The position numbers and the translations under genes are program-made. A stretch of DNA of 24,659 bases from Lachnospiraceae bacterium (GTDB lineage: Bacteria > Bacillota_A > Clostridia > Lachnospirales > Lachnospiraceae), in assembly GCA_024683935.1 (NCBI GenBank), contig JAIKXV010000084.1, positions 1 to 24,659 of the forward strand, read 5' to 3'. Below are positions 6,909-15,491 of this stretch, one piece after another; position 1 is the first letter of the stretch, and each line of letters opens with the position of its first letter. The notes under the pieces are model-generated. The model had not been told where the DNA came from and ran no database searches. It worked only from the letters and a program-made list of their open reading frames with translations.

Positions 6909-7777
6909 GGATAGATTTCAGGGATGACCTGAATCTGGAGCTTATCGCAGAAAGCGGACAGTGCTTCAGATGGGTAAAAGTAAGTACCGATGATAACCCT
7001 GTGACATACCGCATCATTGCGGGTGGCAGGGTTCTTTTTATATCCATGCCGGAAAAAAACGTGCTGGACCTCTCATGTTCAGAAAACGTTTTTCACAGCT
7101 TCTGGTCTGCGTATTTAGACTCTGAAACCAACTACGGGAAGATACGGAAGTCCGTAGACCGGCAGGATAACTTCCTGATGAATGCAGCAGAATACGGAAA
7201 AGGGATAAGGATCCTGTGCCAGGATCCCTGGGAATGTCTGATAAGCTTCATCATCTCCCAGCGAAAGAGCATCCCCGCCATCAGATCCGGTATTGAAAAG
7301 CTCTGCGAAGCCTCAGGAAAAAAGATAAGTCTCAATAAAGAAGAAAAGAAGTGGCTTAAAGATCACGATATATCCACCTCTGCAGGAGAAGGGCTCTATT
7401 CCTTCCCCTCCCCCCGGGACATTGCAGGAATGACTGCGGAGGAACTGAATTCCTGCTCCGTGGGATACAGGGCTCCTTATATAAGGAAGGCCGCCGAAAG
7501 CATCCTGTCCGGTGAATTCGATCCCGAAAGCTGCGCCCCGTTAAATGATAATGATCTGCAGGCAGAGCTTATGAAGCTCTACGGAGTCGGGAAAAAGGTA
7601 GCAAGCTGCGTCGCCCTCTTCGGCTTTCACCGCCTGGATTTCTTCCCCATAGATGTGTGGATAGAGCGTGTTCTGGCCAGATATTACGAAAACGTTTTCC
7701 CCTTTGACAGATATGCACCATACAACGGTGTTATGCAGCAATATATGTTCTTCTACGGCCGGAGCATACGTGTTTGA
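6905..7777 (+). CDS. ogg: 8-oxoguanine DNA glycosylase/AP lyase, OGG1 type
   Basis: A 290-residue protein with an OGG_N domain (about 1-110, with SGQCFRW near residues 17-23) and an HhH-GPD domain. The helix-hairpin-helix LYGVGKKVASC carries the Schiff-base Lys at 231, and FPIDVWI carries the catalytic Asp at 250; both align with human OGG1 K249 and D268. The protein ends with the QQYMFFYGRS helix usual in bacterial members. It removes 8-oxoguanine from DNA and nicks the abasic site. The start overlaps the cobA stop by 4 bases. The -35 of the dapA promoter overlaps this gene's stop codon. Confidence 0.92.
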   Translation: MRIDFRDDLNLELIAESGQCFRWVKVSTDDNPVTYRIIAGGRVLFISMPEKNVLDLSCSENVFHSFWSAYLDSETNYGKIRKSVDRQDNFLMNAAEYGKGIRILCQDPWECLISFIISQRKSIPAIRSGIEKLCEASGKKISLNKEEKKWLKDHDISTSAGEGLYSFPSPRDIAGMTAEELNSCSVGYRAPYIRKAAESILSGEFDPESCAPLNDNDLQAELMKLYGVGKKVASCVALFGFHRLDFFPIDVWIERVLARYYENVFPFDRYAPYNGVMQQYMFFYGRSIRV

Positions 7778-7802
7778 CTTATACTTCCAACAATGATACT
7801 AT
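7774..7802 (+). promoter_or_regulatory. Candidate promoter of the dapA operon
   Basis: TTGACT (7774-7779), a 17-base spacer and TACTAT (7797-7802) preceded by TGA. The -35 overlaps the stop codon of the glycosylase gene. The remaining leader to 7903 holds only a weak GAAGG/CCTTC pairing and no lysine riboswitch-sized element. Confidence 0.5.
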
Positions 7803-7903
7803 TTTTAGAGTTGTTTACTGGTACTATATACATTAGTCTTTCCGGTTACAGAAGGATCTGAAAGCCCTTCCGGCAAGTCCGGGATGACACACAGGAGAAT
7901 ACA

Positions 7904-8788
7904 ATGTCGATCTTCAAAGGCGCGGGTGTGGCCATCATCACACCATTCAAAGAAAACGGCGATATAAATTATGAAAAGTTTGCTGAGATAATCGAGATGC
8001 AGATACAGAGCGGCACGGACTGCATTATAGTATGCGGCACCACCGGTGAGGCAGCCTGTCTCAGCGAGGAAGAGCACTTTGCAGCTATAAAGTTCTGCGT
8101 GGAGCAGGTAAAGCACAGGATCCCCGTTATGGCCGGAACCGGAAGTAACTGCACCAGATCCGCGATCTATTATTCGGAAGAAGCAGAAAAGGTAGGGGCT
8201 GACGCTCTTCTCATGGTAACCCCCTACTATAATAAGACTACCCAGAGAGGCCTTGTCGAACACTTTAAGGATGTGGCTGCTTCTGTCAGCCTGCCGATAG
8301 TCCTCTATTCCGTAAAGAGCAGGACAGGAGTTAATATCGAGCCTGAAACCGTAAAGGAGCTGGTGGACAACGTACCGAATATCGTCGGTATAAAGGAAGC
8401 AAGCGGCAGCATAGCCCAGGCTGAAAAGATCAAGGCCATCTGTCCCGAGGTTGAGCTTTACTCAGGAGACGACGAGCTGACAGTGCCCATGATGGCTATC
8501 GGAGGCATAGGAGTTATCTCCGTTGTTTCAAATGTAGCTCCCAGATATGTGCACGATATGTGCATGAAAGCGCTTAACGGTGATTTTGAGGCCGCAGCAA
8601 AGATGCAGCTTAATGAGCTGGATCTGGTAGAAGCGCTCTTCTGCGAGACTAACCCTATCCCCGTAAAGGAAGCAATGAACCTTCTCGGATACGAGACCGG
8701 ACCTTTAAGAAAGCCTCTTATCCCCATGAGCGATGCAAACAGGGAAAGACTGAAGAAGTCCCTTATCGATTTTGGACTTTTGAAGTAA
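7904..8788 (+). CDS. dapA: 4-hydroxy-tetrahydrodipicolinate synthase
   Basis: A 294-residue class I aldolase that condenses pyruvate with aspartate semialdehyde at the entry to lysine/diaminopimelate synthesis. Active-site elements are all present: GTTGE at 45-49, TPYYN near 106-110, the LYS...SRTG segment with Tyr 135 and Arg 140, and the Schiff-base Lys at about 164 in GIKEASG. YSGDDEL follows. The start has AGGAG at 7893-7897. It is the first gene of a dapA-dapB-hisA-typA run and dapB follows after 42 bases. Confidence 0.96.
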   Translation: MSIFKGAGVAIITPFKENGDINYEKFAEIIEMQIQSGTDCIIVCGTTGEAACLSEEEHFAAIKFCVEQVKHRIPVMAGTGSNCTRSAIYYSEEAEKVGADALLMVTPYYNKTTQRGLVEHFKDVAASVSLPIVLYSVKSRTGVNIEPETVKELVDNVPNIVGIKEASGSIAQAEKIKAICPEVELYSGDDELTVPMMAIGGIGVISVVSNVAPRYVHDMCMKALNGDFEAAAKMQLNELDLVEALFCETNPIPVKEAMNLLGYETGPLRKPLIPMSDANRERLKKSLIDFGLLK

Positions 8789-8830
8789 TTCTTTAAAGGA
8801 TCACGTTTTATTTAGTAAAAGGAAGAAACT

Positions 8831-9589
8831 ATGTCTGTCAGGATAATATTGAATGGCTGCTTTGGCCGCATGGGAAAGGTAATAAGCGGTCTGGTCGAAA
8901 ATGATGACTCTGTCACCATCGCAGCAGGTATAGATATTACAGAGGGAAGCTCTGACAGCTTCCCTGTTTTTAAGGATATCGACTCCTGCGATGTGGATGC
9001 GGATGTAATCGTCGATTTTTCGCTTCCCACCGGAACCGACAAACTGATAGATTACGCCATCCGGCGTTCAATTCCCGTAGTGCTATGCACCACCGGGCTT
9101 TCCGACGCCCAGCTGAAGAAGGTAAAAGAAGCTTCGGAGAAGGTTGCAATACTTCGAAGCGCCAACATGTCCCTCGGTGTAAATATACTTATGAAGGTAC
9201 TGAAGGACATTTCACCCATTCTTGCTGAGTCGGGCTTTGATATAGAAATAGTAGAAAAGCACCACAGGGAAAAGAAGGACGCTCCCAGCGGCACTGCTAT
9301 TGCCCTCGCTGAAGCCATTAATGAATCCCTGAACAATGAATACGAATTTGTATTTGACAGAAGCGGCCGCTCCGAAAGACGTCCCGAAAAGGAGATCGGA
9401 ATATCCGCTGTACGCGGAGGCACCATCCCCGGCGACCATGATGTCATCTTCGCCGGCATGGACGAGACCATCACCTTAACCCACAGGACTTATTCCAGGT
9501 CGATCCTCGGAAACGGAGCATTGGCTGCTGCAAGATTCCTTTCAGGAAAAGGTCCCGGCATGTATGATATGTCGGATGTGCTTTCATGA
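8831..9589 (+). CDS. dapB: 4-hydroxy-tetrahydrodipicolinate reductase
   Basis: A 252-residue NAD(P)H-dependent reductase acting on the DapA product. The N-terminal Rossmann motif NGCFGRMG is at residues 8-15, and the catalytic segment HHREKKDAPSGTA at 144-156 holds the His and Lys that bind and protonate the substrate. RGGTIPGDH follows in the tetramerisation/substrate domain. Length and motif order are standard. AAAAGGAAG lies at 8817-8825. Its stop overlaps the hisA start as ATGA (9586-9589). Confidence 0.96.
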   Translation: MSVRIILNGCFGRMGKVISGLVENDDSVTIAAGIDITEGSSDSFPVFKDIDSCDVDADVIVDFSLPTGTDKLIDYAIRRSIPVVLCTTGLSDAQLKKVKEASEKVAILRSANMSLGVNILMKVLKDISPILAESGFDIEIVEKHHREKKDAPSGTAIALAEAINESLNNEYEFVFDRSGRSERRPEKEIGISAVRGGTIPGDHDVIFAGMDETITLTHRTYSRSILGNGALAAARFLSGKGPGMYDMSDVLS

Positions 9590-10374
9590 GACTGCGTCCC
9601 TGCATAGATATCCATAACGGCAGAGTGAAGCAGATCGTCGGTTCCTCACTGAAGGACGAGGGCAGCTCTGCAGAGGAGAATTTTGTATCCGATCATGATG
9701 CAGGATATTATGCGTCTGTTTACCGGGACAGGTCATTAACGGGCGGTCACGTGATCGTTCTTAATGCGAAGGGTTCCGAATACTATGAAGCTTCTAAAAA
9801 AGCCGCTTTTTCAGCTCTTTCCGCTTTTCCGGGCGGAATGCAGTATGGAGGCGGCATTAATAATGAAAACGCCCTCGAATTCCTTGATGCGGGAGCAAGC
9901 CATGTCATAGTCACAAGTTTTGTCTTCAGGAACGGACGTTTTGACCATGATAATCTGAGGAAACTCCAGCGGGAAACCGGAAAGGAAAGACTGGTTTTAG
10001 ATCTCTCCTGCCGCCGAAAGGATGACGGCAGCTACTATGTGACCACCGACCGCTGGCAGAAATACACTGATTTCAAGATAACGAAGGAAAACCTGCAGGA
10101 CCTTTCAGGCGAGTGCGATGAATTTCTGATCCACGCCGTGGACATGGAGGGAAAGGGTGCAGGAATAGACAGAGATCTTATACGGATATTGTCAGAGCTT
10201 GATTCTGTCCCCGTGACTTACGCCGGAGGGATAGCAAGCCTTGATGACATAGAAACCATAATAAAAACCGGAAAGGGAAAGGTGAACTATACGATAGGAA
10301 GTGCACTGGATCTTTTCGGAGGCAGCTTAGGACTGGATGATATTATAAAGAAGGAAAAAGGATACGAAGAATGA
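9586..10374 (+). CDS. hisA: HisA isomerase, eukaryotic (HIS6) type
   Basis: A 262-residue TIM-barrel isomerase converting ProFAR to PRFAR in histidine synthesis. The N-terminus (RPCIDIHNGRVKQIVGSSL), NFVSDH, YYASVYRD, GGHVIVLN, QYGGGIN, VIVTSFVF, VLDLSCRRKDDG and LIHAVDMEGKGAGID follow the yeast HIS6 order and wording closely and differ from the usual bacterial HisA (which starts near AIDLKDGKCVRL). Likely catalytic Asp residues are D8 and D186. Phosphate sites are YAGG (212-215) and GSALDLFGG (238-246). No other his gene is in the window. It overlaps dapB and typA by 4 bases each. Transfer from a eukaryote or an old HisA subfamily are both possible. Confidence 0.9.
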   Translation: MRLRPCIDIHNGRVKQIVGSSLKDEGSSAEENFVSDHDAGYYASVYRDRSLTGGHVIVLNAKGSEYYEASKKAAFSALSAFPGGMQYGGGINNENALEFLDAGASHVIVTSFVFRNGRFDHDNLRKLQRETGKERLVLDLSCRRKDDGSYYVTTDRWQKYTDFKITKENLQDLSGECDEFLIHAVDMEGKGAGIDRDLIRILSELDSVPVTYAGGIASLDDIETIIKTGKGKVNYTIGSALDLFGGSLGLDDIIKKEKGYEE

Positions 10375-12212
10375 TAACAAGCCGAGATGATATCAGAAAT
10401 ATAGCAATAATCGCCCATGTCGACCATGGAAAGACCACCCTGGTGGACGCGCTCTTACACCAGAGCGGCGTTTTCAGGGAAAATCAGGATGTCATGGAAA
10501 GAGTCATGGACAGCAATGACATCGAGCGTGAGCGCGGTATCACCATACTTTCAAAGAATACAGCCGTACGTTACGGTGATACGAAGATCAATATCATTGA
10601 TACCCCGGGACATGCGGATTTCGGCGGTGAAGTGGAACGTATCTTAAAAATGGTAAACGGCGTGGTGCTTTTAGTGGACGCATTCGAAGGCGTAATGCCC
10701 CAGACAAAGTTCGTGCTGAAAAAGGCACTGGGACTCAAGCTTCCCGTTATTTCCTGCATAAATAAGATAGACCGCCCCGGCGCGAGGCCCGGTGAAGTGG
10801 TGGACGAGGTGCTGGAACTCTTTATGGATCTGGACGCCACGGATGAGCAGCTGGACTGCCCCTTTGTCTTCGCATCCGCAAAAGAAGGCGTGGCATCCCT
10901 GGATCCCGATACCGAAGGGACCGATATGAAACCCCTTTTTGATACGATAATCAACTATATCCCGGCTCCCCGGGGTGACAGCGAAGCAAATCTCCAGGTT
11001 CTGATCTCCACCATTGATTACAATGAATACGTGGGCCGTATAGGCGTGGGCAAGGTGGATAACGGCGTGATAAAGGTAAATCAGGAGGCCGTTATCGTAA
11101 ATCACCATGACAGCGAACGTTTTGAAAAGGTTAAGATCAGCAAGCTCTATGAATTCCAGGGTCTCGACAAGACTGACGTCACAGAGGCAGGGATCGGCGA
11201 GATCGTTGCGATCTCCGGCATTTCCGATCTGAAGATCGGAGACACGGTCTGCGGAACCTTATCCGATCCGGTCGCCATCCCCTTCCAGAAGATCTCCGAT
11301 CCCACGATAAGCATGAACTTTATGGTAAATGATTCTCCCCTTGCGGGACAGGAAGGCAAATATGTGACCAGCCGCCACATAAAGGACAGGCTCTTAAAGG
11401 AGCTTAATACCGATGTATCCCTCCGTGTTGAGGAAACAGACTCCACCGATACCTTCAAGGTTTCCGGAAGGGGCGAGCTTCATCTCTCCGTTCTTATCGA
11501 GGAAATGCGCCGCGAGGGCTATGAATTTGCAGTCAGCAAGGCAGAGGTAATTTATAAAAAGGGTGAAAACGGCGAAACCCTTGAACCCATGGAAACCGCC
11601 TATATAGATGTGCCGGACGAGTATTCCGGAACCGTGATCTCTTCTCTTTCAGAGAGAAAGGGAGAGCTCCTCAACATGGGCTCCATCGCGGGCGGCTATG
11701 TCAGGCTGGAATTCAACATCCCTTCAAGGGGTCTCATCGGTTTCCGCGGTCCCTTCATGACGGACACCAAGGGAAACGGCATTATAAATACAGTATTCTC
11801 GGGCTACGGTCCCTACAAGGGAGATATTTCCTTCAGAAAGACCGGCTCCCTTATAGCCTATGAGGCGGGAGAAGCGGTGACATACGGACTTTTCAACGCC
11901 CAGGAGAGAGGTTTCCTCTTTATCTGCCCGGGCACCAAGGTTTATTCCGGAATGGTCATCGGTTCAAATCCGAGAAGTGACGATATAGAAGTGAACGTGT
12001 GCAAGACAAAGCACCTTACAAATACCAGAACTTCCTCATCCGACGAGGCTTTAAGACTTACGCCTCCTGTAATCCTCTCTCTGGAACAGGCTCTGGATTT
12101 TATCGACAGGGATGAGCTTTTGGAAGTGACTCCGGAGAATCTCCGGATAAGGAAAAGGATACTGGATCCGGTACTCAGAAAGAGAGCGGCTTTCAGCGCA
12201 AAAGCAAAATAA
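10371..12212 (+). CDS. typA: Ribosome-associated GTPase TypA/BipA
   Basis: A 613-residue translational GTPase of standard length. The G motifs are AHVDHGKT (15-22), ERGITI, DTPGH, NKID and SAKEG. Domain II, the EF-G-like domains III and V (GRGELHLSVLIEEMRREG, SRGLIGFRG), and the BipA-specific C-terminal domain (NTRTSSSDEA, LEQALDFIDRDELLEVTPENLRIRKR split across the end) follow. It aids 50S assembly and stress or cold growth in other bacteria. The start overlaps the hisA stop (ATGA). It ends the operon 24 bases before the convergent trkH stop, with no obvious terminator between. Confidence 0.96.
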   Translation: MITSRDDIRNIAIIAHVDHGKTTLVDALLHQSGVFRENQDVMERVMDSNDIERERGITILSKNTAVRYGDTKINIIDTPGHADFGGEVERILKMVNGVVLLVDAFEGVMPQTKFVLKKALGLKLPVISCINKIDRPGARPGEVVDEVLELFMDLDATDEQLDCPFVFASAKEGVASLDPDTEGTDMKPLFDTIINYIPAPRGDSEANLQVLISTIDYNEYVGRIGVGKVDNGVIKVNQEAVIVNHHDSERFEKVKISKLYEFQGLDKTDVTEAGIGEIVAISGISDLKIGDTVCGTLSDPVAIPFQKISDPTISMNFMVNDSPLAGQEGKYVTSRHIKDRLLKELNTDVSLRVEETDSTDTFKVSGRGELHLSVLIEEMRREGYEFAVSKAEVIYKKGENGETLEPMETAYIDVPDEYSGTVISSLSERKGELLNMGSIAGGYVRLEFNIPSRGLIGFRGPFMTDTKGNGIINTVFSGYGPYKGDISFRKTGSLIAYEAGEAVTYGLFNAQERGFLFICPGTKVYSGMVIGSNPRSDDIEVNVCKTKHLTNTRTSSSDEALRLTPPVILSLEQALDFIDRDELLEVTPENLRIRKRILDPVLRKRAAFSAKAK

Positions 12213-12236
12213 CAATGGGTTAAAATGCGGCAGCCC

Positions 12237-13694
12237 CTACATCTTCTTCCAGGTGCTGCGGCTGAAAAGCGAAAGGATCGGGAATATCTCAAGTCTTCCC
12301 GTTATCATCGCAAAGCTCAGGAACAATTTAGACAGATCGCTGTATGCGGCGAAATTACAGGTAGGTCCCACTTTATCAAGTCCGGGACCTATATTATTGA
12401 AGGTACACAGGGCCGCCGACAGATTGGTTTCTATGGAAAAACCGTCCAGGCTCAGGATCACTGTCAGCACGGCAACGATTATCATATAAGCCGAGAAATA
12501 AGCATGGGTATTTGCTATCACATCCTCACTTATCACCCTGTCATTTATCTTCAAAACATGCACGGTTCTGGGATGTATATTCTTCCTGATATTCCGGAGC
12601 AGGCTCTTTACGAGGATCAGCACTCTCGCGCACTTCATTCCGCCTCCGGTACTACCGGCGCAGGCTCCTATCATCATCAGTAAAAGTATCAGGCTTTTTG
12701 AAAATACAGGCCAGCTGTCAAAATCCGCAGTAGCAAAGCCCGTGGTGGTTATCATGCTGGCCACCTGGAAGAATGATGTTCTAAGGGTCTCTCCCCAGTC
12801 ATTATAGAGGAAACGGATATTCGTGCCGATAAGCAGTCCCGCTGCAAGCACGGTAAGCACATAGAGCCGCACTTCCTCGTCCCTGAATACCTGACCCAGC
12901 TTCTTCAGTACGATTATGTAATAAATACTGAAATTCACGCCGAATAACAGCATGAATACCGTAGTAACGTTCTGGATATAGGGACTGTATGACGCGAAGC
13001 TGTCTGCCTTCACTCCGAATCCGCCGGTACCCGCTGTTCCCATGGCATGGCAGACAGAGTCAAAGGCCGGCATGCCTCCGGCAATAAGAAATACGATATT
13101 TAGGATCGTAAGTCCGATATAGAGGAAATAAAGGATAAGCGCCGTTTCCCTCATCTTCGGCACTATCTTTCCGACAGACGGTCCCGGGCTTTCCGCTCTC
13201 AGTATATGAAGGGTAAAACCGGTTTCCTTCCCGCTGCCCGGAAGCACTGCAAGGAGAAAGACCAGAACGCCCATGCCCCCTATCCAGTTGCTGAAATTCC
13301 TCCAGAACAGGGTACCGTGGCTCATTAACTCCACATTCGGGATAATAGAGGCTCCGGTGGTGGTGAAGCCGGATGCCATCTCAAAATATGCATCTATATA
13401 TGAGGGAATATCGCCGCAGAGAACAAAGGGAATGGCGCCGAAGGCACTCATTACTATCCAGCAGAGACCTGTTACAACCAGACCCTCCCTGGCGTAAAAG
13501 CCTTCCTTTACCCCCTTCGAAAGCGGGAATACAAGGATCAGACCTGTAATAAGGCAGATCAGCAGCCCTTCTCCGAAAGCAAGAGCCGCATGTCTCTCTC
13601 CGTAAGAAACGGAAATCAGAATCGGCAGGAGCATGAAAAAAGCTTCCATAAGAAGCACCTGGCCGTTTATGCGGAAAAGCATTTTATAATTCAT
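12237..13694 (-). CDS. trkH: TrkH-type potassium uptake channel subunit
   Basis: A 485-residue polytopic membrane protein. The four K+ filter segments of the SKT superfamily are recognisable: GFTTTGASI, MGTAGTGGFG, MITTTGFAT and TFNNIGPGL, each after a pore helix. GACAGSTGGGMK is the conserved gate-loop region. With TrkA it forms a regulated K+ uptake system at the cytoplasmic membrane. The start lies 8 bases after the trkA stop, so the two are coupled. It is the last gene of a seven-gene minus-strand train. Confidence 0.95.
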   Translation of the reverse strand: MNYKMLFRINGQVLLMEAFFMLLPILISVSYGERHAALAFGEGLLICLITGLILVFPLSKGVKEGFYAREGLVVTGLCWIVMSAFGAIPFVLCGDIPSYIDAYFEMASGFTTTGASIIPNVELMSHGTLFWRNFSNWIGGMGVLVFLLAVLPGSGKETGFTLHILRAESPGPSVGKIVPKMRETALILYFLYIGLTILNIVFLIAGGMPAFDSVCHAMGTAGTGGFGVKADSFASYSPYIQNVTTVFMLLFGVNFSIYYIIVLKKLGQVFRDEEVRLYVLTVLAAGLLIGTNIRFLYNDWGETLRTSFFQVASMITTTGFATADFDSWPVFSKSLILLLMMIGACAGSTGGGMKCARVLILVKSLLRNIRKNIHPRTVHVLKINDRVISEDVIANTHAYFSAYMIIVAVLTVILSLDGFSIETNLSAALCTFNNIGPGLDKVGPTCNFAAYSDLSKLFLSFAMITGRLEIFPILSLFSRSTWKKM

Positions 13695-13702
13695 AGACCA
13701 CT

Positions 13703-15061
13703 TTATTCGAAGATATCGTTGATCTGCTCTATCTTCCTCTCCTCCCCGGAAATGATGATAAGAGTGTCTCCCTCCCGGAATACCGAGTCTCCGGTAGGGA
13801 TCTCATTGCTGCCCTTGTGGGTGATGCCTGCGAGAAGAACATCATTTTTCAGCCTGATGTCTCTCAGCTTCTCGTTGCAGTGCAGGGTATTCTCCGCCAC
13901 CCTGAACTCCATGGCTTCCACATGCGCGTCGGCGATGAGATGCATCGTAAGAGCTGCCCCGACCTTATTTTTCTTGGCACGGACATACCTTACGATAATA
14001 TTGGTAACGAGATCCTTCGGGGAAATGATGCTGCCAACCGGCAGATCCTCCAGAACCCTTAAGTTCTCTGCACGTCCAAGCTTTGTGATGACCTGATGTA
14101 CTCCCTGCTGATTTGCATAGAGGGACATCAGGATATTGGTTTCATCCATACCGGTAAGAGCCACGAAAACATCGCTGTTTCCGATACCCTCACGGTCCAG
14201 CACCTTCTGGTTGCTGGCGTCTCCCTCAACTATGGTGGCGTCAGGGAGAAGTGCCGCCAGTTCACGGCAGCGGCTCACTTTATTATCGATTATCTGAACG
14301 GAAATACCATGGCTCTGCAGGATCTTCGCAAGATAAAAACCTATCCTGCTGCCTCCGGCTATAAATGCAGTTGACGCCTTGTGGGTGATTATTCCGAGAT
14401 TTCGAAGAAGTATATTCAGATTGTCATTGGATCCGGTAACAAAGATCCTGTCATTCTCGCAGAGAACGAAGTCTCCGGAGGGTATGATCGCCTTTCCTCC
14501 GCGCAAAACCGCGCATACGAGAATCTGGCATTTCAGAGTGTGATTAATATTAAAGAGGGAAAGCCCGTTTAAGGGGCTGCCCGGCTTTACCTTCAGCTCT
14601 ACTATCTCCGTATTGCTCTTTGCAAAGGTCTCCCTTTTAAGGAAGCCCGGAAAACGTATGAGCCTAGATATCTCCTTTGCCGCCTGGAAATCAGGGTTCA
14701 CTGCCATGGAAAGGGCAAAGGCACTCTGCATGGAATTGATCTGTCCGGAATACTCCGGATTTTTCAGCCTGGATACGGTATTTATCTTCGCATTCATCTG
14801 ATGCGCGGTTATACAGGATAAGAGGTTGATCTCATCATGCCCCGTCATCGCAATAAGGAGATCCGCATCCTCCACGCCGGCCTCTCTCAGAACCGCCATG
14901 GAAGCACAATTCCCCTCTACTCCCATCACATCATAGAGCTCCATACAGGATTCCAGCTTGTCCGGATCCGACTCGATGATAGTCAGATCATAGCCTTCAT
15001 TGGAAAGCTGCCGTACAAGGGTGGATCCCATTTTTCCGTATCCCGAAATCAGTATTTTCAT
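13703..15061 (-). CDS. trkA: TrkA, cytosolic regulator of K+ uptake
   Basis: A 452-residue protein with two tandem RCK units. The first starts MKILISGYGKMGSTLV and has the acidic end of strand 2 (IIESDPDKLE). The second starts FIAGGSRIGFYLAKIL. Each is followed by a TrkA_C domain (about 140-220 and 370-450). It binds NAD(H)/ATP-type nucleotides and gates TrkH. The ATG at 15061 gives the canonical N-terminus, though it lacks a clear ribosome site. A TTG at 15115 would add 18 residues and overlaps the stop of the preceding 120-residue gene (TTGA), so coupled starting there is an alternative. Confidence 0.93.
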   Translation of the reverse strand: MKILISGYGKMGSTLVRQLSNEGYDLTIIESDPDKLESCMELYDVMGVEGNCASMAVLREAGVEDADLLIAMTGHDEINLLSCITAHQMNAKINTVSRLKNPEYSGQINSMQSAFALSMAVNPDFQAAKEISRLIRFPGFLKRETFAKSNTEIVELKVKPGSPLNGLSLFNINHTLKCQILVCAVLRGGKAIIPSGDFVLCENDRIFVTGSNDNLNILLRNLGIITHKASTAFIAGGSRIGFYLAKILQSHGISVQIIDNKVSRCRELAALLPDATIVEGDASNQKVLDREGIGNSDVFVALTGMDETNILMSLYANQQGVHQVITKLGRAENLRVLEDLPVGSIISPKDLVTNIIVRYVRAKKNKVGAALTMHLIADAHVEAMEFRVAENTLHCNEKLRDIRLKNDVLLAGITHKGSNEIPTGDSVFREGDTLIIISGEERKIEQINDIFE

Positions 15062-15111
15062 ACTATATATTGTAACACTGCTGTCAAATGTAAGTTTCGC
15101 TGTTTTTATAC

Positions 15112-15474
15112 TCAAAACTTATTAATATAATGGCTGATGTCTTTGCTGCCAAGTATCATTTCTACAGCTTCTGTTATCTGCGGCACGGTCTTCTTCGCAC
15201 TTTCGCGAAATTTAATCACATCTTCTCTGCTACATTCTCCAATATCCGTATTATATTCAATAATATACTTTCCTGTATATTCCTCCGGATACAGCCTTAC
15301 AACATTGTTGTCACTGTCCTTCCCCACTCTGGAACTGAAAGACCAGAGGAATCTGCCCGTCTCGCTGTATAAATCACATAAAGCATGTAATCTGCATAAC
15401 TGTTCTGCAGTAAACACAAAATCATTTTCAAAAGCAAAGTAAATGCTGTAAGATGCCTGAATACTATATATCAT
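15112..15474 (-). CDS. Uncharacterised 120-residue protein of the AAA+/VWA gene set
   Basis: I do not recognise a family. The protein is soluble-looking and acidic to neutral. The first half has aromatic-rich strands (YSIQASYSIYFAFENDFVF, FLWSFSS) and the second half has a helix (DVIKFRESAKKTVPQITEAVEMIL). It has no signal peptide, membrane segment or Cys pair motif. AGAGG sits 6 bases before the ATG at 15474. It follows the MoxR gene by 17 bases and precedes trkA, so it belongs to the same transcript and could be a small partner of the ATPase/VWA proteins. That role is inferred from position only. Confidence 0.75.
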   Translation of the reverse strand: MIYSIQASYSIYFAFENDFVFTAEQLCRLHALCDLYSETGRFLWSFSSRVGKDSDNNVVRLYPEEYTGKYIIEYNTDIGECSREDVIKFRESAKKTVPQITEAVEMILGSKDISHYINKF

Positions 15475-15491
15475 AAAAAACCTCTATTTTA

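Noticed and set aside
7778..7903. Possible lysine riboswitch before dapA
   Set aside because: The leader after the inferred transcription start is under 100 bases, too short for the L-box, and shows only a weak 5-base pairing.
7805..8263. 152-codon minus-strand open frame opposite dapA
   Set aside because: It lies wholly antisense to a textbook dapA with intact active site, has low-complexity Cys/Tyr-rich composition and no ribosome site.
12213..12236. Bidirectional terminator between typA and trkH
   Set aside because: Only 24 bases separate the stops and no stem with a T-run is visible.
13590..14096. 168-codon plus-strand open frame over trkH and trkA
   Set aside because: It is a shadow of two well-supported genes on the other strand.
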